Below are positions 22,352 through 23,651 of a stretch of DNA of 23,651 nucleotides, one piece after another. Position 1 is the stretch's first letter. Every line of letters starts with the position of its first letter. A program made the position numbers and the translations under genes. The stretch comes from Raineyella sp964528755. GTDB taxonomy: Bacteria > Actinomycetota > Actinomycetes > Propionibacteriales > Propionibacteriaceae. The notes under the pieces are model-generated. The model worked only from the letters and a program-made list of their open reading frames with translations, was not told the origin of the DNA and did not search any database. Where the stretch lies: NCBI GenBank assembly GCA_964528755.1, contig CAZGWN010000065.1, forward strand, positions 1 through 23,651. Reading direction: 5' to 3'.

Positions 22352-22379
22352 ACGGTGTTCAGGAGATGAACACCGTTCA
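22349..22379. promoter_or_regulatory. Two tandem BioQ-like operator boxes (TGAAC-N3-GTTCA)
   Basis: TGAACGGTGTTCA (22349-22361) and TGAACACCGTTCA (22367-22379) are each 13-bp palindromes, 18 bases apart. Together they also form one larger inverted repeat with 12-bp perfect arms. They resemble the 13-bp TGAAC-N3-GTTAC site known for the TetR-type biotin repressor BioQ of corynebacteria. They lie just after the patatin stop and over the bioY -35, so repression of bioY is expected when biotin is plentiful. Confidence 0.75.
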
Positions 22380-22382
22380 GGC

Positions 22383-23375
22383 TCAGGCGGCAGCACGGTT
22401 GCCGAGCCCGGCCTCGTCGAACGCCTCCGCGGCCAGCCGCCGGCCGAGCTCGATCTGCTCGGTGGCGCGATGGAAGTCCATCATCCCGAGCGAGTCGCGC
22501 GGCACGACCACCGTGACGTCGGTCGGGAAGGCGGCGAACTGAAAGCGCGCCATCACGGTCTGCATGGTCTCCAACGCCATATGCATCACGTCGGTCGTGC
22601 GCAGGCCGATCGGCAACTCCTCCACGACCTCCCGGACGGCCTCGGCCGGGTCGAGCGACGCCTGCTTGGGGCGGGTCCGGAGCCGGGCGGTGAACGCTCG
22701 GACGGCCTCGGTGTCGAACAACTGGCCCATGGAATGGGCCAGCCGGGCGATCCACTGCTCGTCGGGTTGCTCGTCGGAGGATGTCTGGACCGGGGTCTGG
22801 CCACGGCCACGGTCCGCCGATGCACCGTCCAGCGACACTGCCACGGTCGACTGCGCGCCTGCGCCGGCCAGCACACTGACCGGGACCTGGTTGAGGACCC
22901 CGCCGTCGACGAGCAGCCGACCGTTGAGCACCACCGGTGGGAAGACCCCCGGCACGGCGATCGACGCGCGGATCGCCGCGGTCACCGGACCGTGCTCGAA
23001 CCACACCTCTTTGCGGGCCCACAGGTCGGTGGCCACCGCGGTGAAGCGAACGGGCAGGTCCTCGATCCGCTCGACCCCGATGATCTCGCTCACCCGTTCG
23101 AGAACGCGGGCGATCCGGATCCAGCTCGGGCCGGAGAAGTTCGGCCCCAGATAGCGCAGAACGTCGACCTGGGTGCGAAAACTCGTCACCCACTCGGTGA
23201 ACTCGTCGAGATGGCCCGAACAGTAGAGCGCCCCCACGAGCGCCCCCATCGAGGTCCCGGCGACCCGGGTGACGCGATAGCCGCGGGCCTCCAGCTCGGC
23301 CAGGACACCGATGTGGGCATAGCCGCGGGCGCCACCGCCGCCGAGCGCCAGTGCCACACTGCTGTCATCCATCAT
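22383..23375 (-). CDS. Patatin-like phospholipase
   Basis: A 330-residue serine lipid hydrolase of the patatin/NTE-like (RssA-like) family, predicted cytoplasmic or membrane-associated with no signal peptide. The oxyanion-hole motif is LGGGGARGYAH (11-21). The nucleophile elbow is GTSMG with Ser42, and the partner Asp157 is in VDGGVLNQVP, so the catalytic dyad is complete. IRASIAVPGVFPPV is a typical family block. The C-terminal ~120 residues (MGQLFDTEAVRAF, MHMALETMQTVMARFQF) are helical and of unknown role. Start ATG 23375 (or 23372) lies seven bases after a TAGCAT element on the minus strand. It is transcribed away from tRNA-Pro. The substrate is not known. Confidence 0.93.
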   Translation of the reverse strand: MMDDSSVALALGGGGARGYAHIGVLAELEARGYRVTRVAGTSMGALVGALYCSGHLDEFTEWVTSFRTQVDVLRYLGPNFSGPSWIRIARVLERVSEIIGVERIEDLPVRFTAVATDLWARKEVWFEHGPVTAAIRASIAVPGVFPPVVLNGRLLVDGGVLNQVPVSVLAGAGAQSTVAVSLDGASADRGRGQTPVQTSSDEQPDEQWIARLAHSMGQLFDTEAVRAFTARLRTRPKQASLDPAEAVREVVEELPIGLRTTDVMHMALETMQTVMARFQFAAFPTDVTVVVPRDSLGMMDFHRATEQIELGRRLAAEAFDEAGLGNRAAA

Positions 23376-23382
23376 GGGGACG

Positions 23383-23388
23383 ATGCTA
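23383..23388 (-). promoter_or_regulatory. Candidate -10 element of the patatin gene (TAGCAT)
   Basis: On the minus strand TAGCAT is followed by seven bases and the ATG at 23375, with no Shine-Dalgarno, so the mRNA may be leaderless. The expected -35 falls inside the palindrome at 23402-23420. Confidence 0.45.
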
Positions 23389-23396
23389 GGCGATCG

Positions 23397-23441
23397 GCAT
23401 GCCCGGTCGATGTGACCGGGGCCACGAGCATGCCCGGTCGA
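23397..23441. promoter_or_regulatory. Operator-like repeats upstream of the patatin gene
   Basis: GCATGCCCGGTCGA occurs at 23397-23410 and 23428-23441 (31 bases apart). The first copy is part of a palindrome CCCGGTC-gatgt-GACCGGG (23402-23420) that covers the expected -35 of the patatin promoter. The regulator is unknown. Confidence 0.5.
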
Positions 23442-23478
23442 CATCGGGGGTCGAGTGGCGCGGTGGTGACCGACGTAG

Positions 23479-23484
23479 TAGGGT
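23479..23484 (+). promoter_or_regulatory. Candidate -10 element of tRNA-Pro (TAGGGT)
   Basis: TAGGGT lies 35 bases before the mature tRNA 5' end. This predicts a short precursor leader of about 30 nt, which contains a run of seven G (23506-23512). Confidence 0.4.
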
Positions 23485-23519
23485 TGGCCCTCGTGATCCC
23501 CGCGGTGGGGGGGCACGTA

Positions 23520-23593
23520 CGGGCTGTAGCGCAGCTTGGTAGCGCACCTGACTGGGGGTCAGGGGGTCGCAGGTTCAAATCCTGTCAGCCCGA
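23520..23593 (+). tRNA. tRNA-Pro (anticodon GGG)
   Basis: The cloverleaf folds completely: acceptor CGGGCTG/CAGCCCG with discriminator A, D stem GCGC/GCGC, anticodon stem CCTGA/TCAGG with loop CTGGGGG (anticodon GGG at 23554-23556, G37), variable GGGTC, and T arm GCAGG-TTCAAAT-CCTGT. It decodes CCC and CCU. The CCA end is not encoded and must be added after transcription. Confidence 0.97.
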
Positions 23594-23600
23594 CGTATGT

Positions 23601-23616
23601 GATGTCTCAGGACATC
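23601..23616 (+). terminator. Small hairpin after tRNA-Pro
   Basis: GATGTC and GACATC form a perfect 6-bp stem with a TCAG loop, eight bases after the tRNA. It may help 3'-end processing or be part of a terminator pair with the stronger hairpin that follows. Confidence 0.4.
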
Positions 23617-23622
23617 GCGGAG

Positions 23623-23651
23623 GGCCGAACCCACTGGATGTGGGTTCGGCC
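23623..23651 (+). terminator. Intrinsic terminator hairpin after tRNA-Pro
   Basis: GGCCGAACCCAC (23623-23634) pairs perfectly with GTGGGTTCGGCC (23640-23651) around a TGGAT loop, a 12-bp stem. The window ends at the last stem base, so a following T tract cannot be checked. Confidence 0.75.

Noticed and set aside
23520..23651. tRNA-Pro 3' end as a prophage or island attachment site
   Set aside because: No integrase and no second copy of the tRNA 3' end is visible in the window; the hairpins fit a terminator better.

Overview
The window is chromosomal DNA from a high-GC actinobacterium. It carries a complete Pup-proteasome gene set (ARC/Mpa ATPase, Dop, Pup, PrcB, PrcA), GTG starts, many 4-base start/stop overlaps, -10 elements of the TAGnnT type, and a biotin-uptake operon with BioQ-like operator boxes. 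The gene order resembles the metH-to-proteasome neighbourhood of mycobacteria, and the tyrA-cmk-plsC-der order is typical of actinobacteria. A propionibacterial-type organism is the best guess, but the sequence alone does not settle the genus. No insertion sequence, prophage, CRISPR array or rRNA gene was seen.

Layout. (1) 1-891: the 3' part of threonine synthase, containing a 10-N assembly gap. It converges on a PAC2-family gene (896-1738, minus). (2) PAC2 and metH diverge from a 45-bp region in which the -10 of each promoter sits where the -35 of the other is expected. (3) 1784-14836: a tightly packed plus-strand series, metH, HAD hydrolase, orphan family-5 solute-binding lipoprotein, trmI, arc, a DUF3054 membrane protein, dop, pup, prcB, prcA, tyrA. 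Most junctions overlap or are under 35 bp. A hairpin after tyrA probably ends it. (4) 14930-17718: cmk, plsC, der, with SD-less starts preceded by -10 elements. (5) 17861-19255: a secreted glycerophosphodiester phosphodiesterase with two C-terminal carbohydrate-binding modules. (6) 22288-19296, minus strand: bioY, a thiolase-fold protein, bioM, bioN, an ECF biotin transporter operon behind two tandem TGAAC-N3-GTTCA boxes. (7) A patatin-like phospholipase (minus) diverging from tRNA-Pro(GGG), which is followed by two hairpins at the window end.

How the genes work together. Dop deamidates the C-terminal Gln of Pup, Pup-tagged proteins are unfolded by the ARC/Mpa ring (C-terminal GQYL) and degraded in the PrcA/PrcB core. 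The ligase PafA, which should attach Pup, is not in the window. In the biotin operon BioY binds biotin, BioN couples and BioM hydrolyses ATP. The embedded thiolase-like protein has lost both catalytic cysteines (Arg85 and Ser319 at those positions), so it is unlikely to be an ordinary thiolase. It is the most unusual protein in the window.

Other notable signals: several genes appear to be transcribed without a leader (TAnnnT 6-8 nt before the start codon); a 32-bp duplication at the bioM/bioN junction has created an 11-codon minigene that keeps ATGA coupling; a perfect 24-bp palindrome lies inside the PAC2 gene and a perfect 15-bp-stem hairpin inside the solute-binding protein gene; and an operator-like repeat cluster overlaps the patatin promoter.
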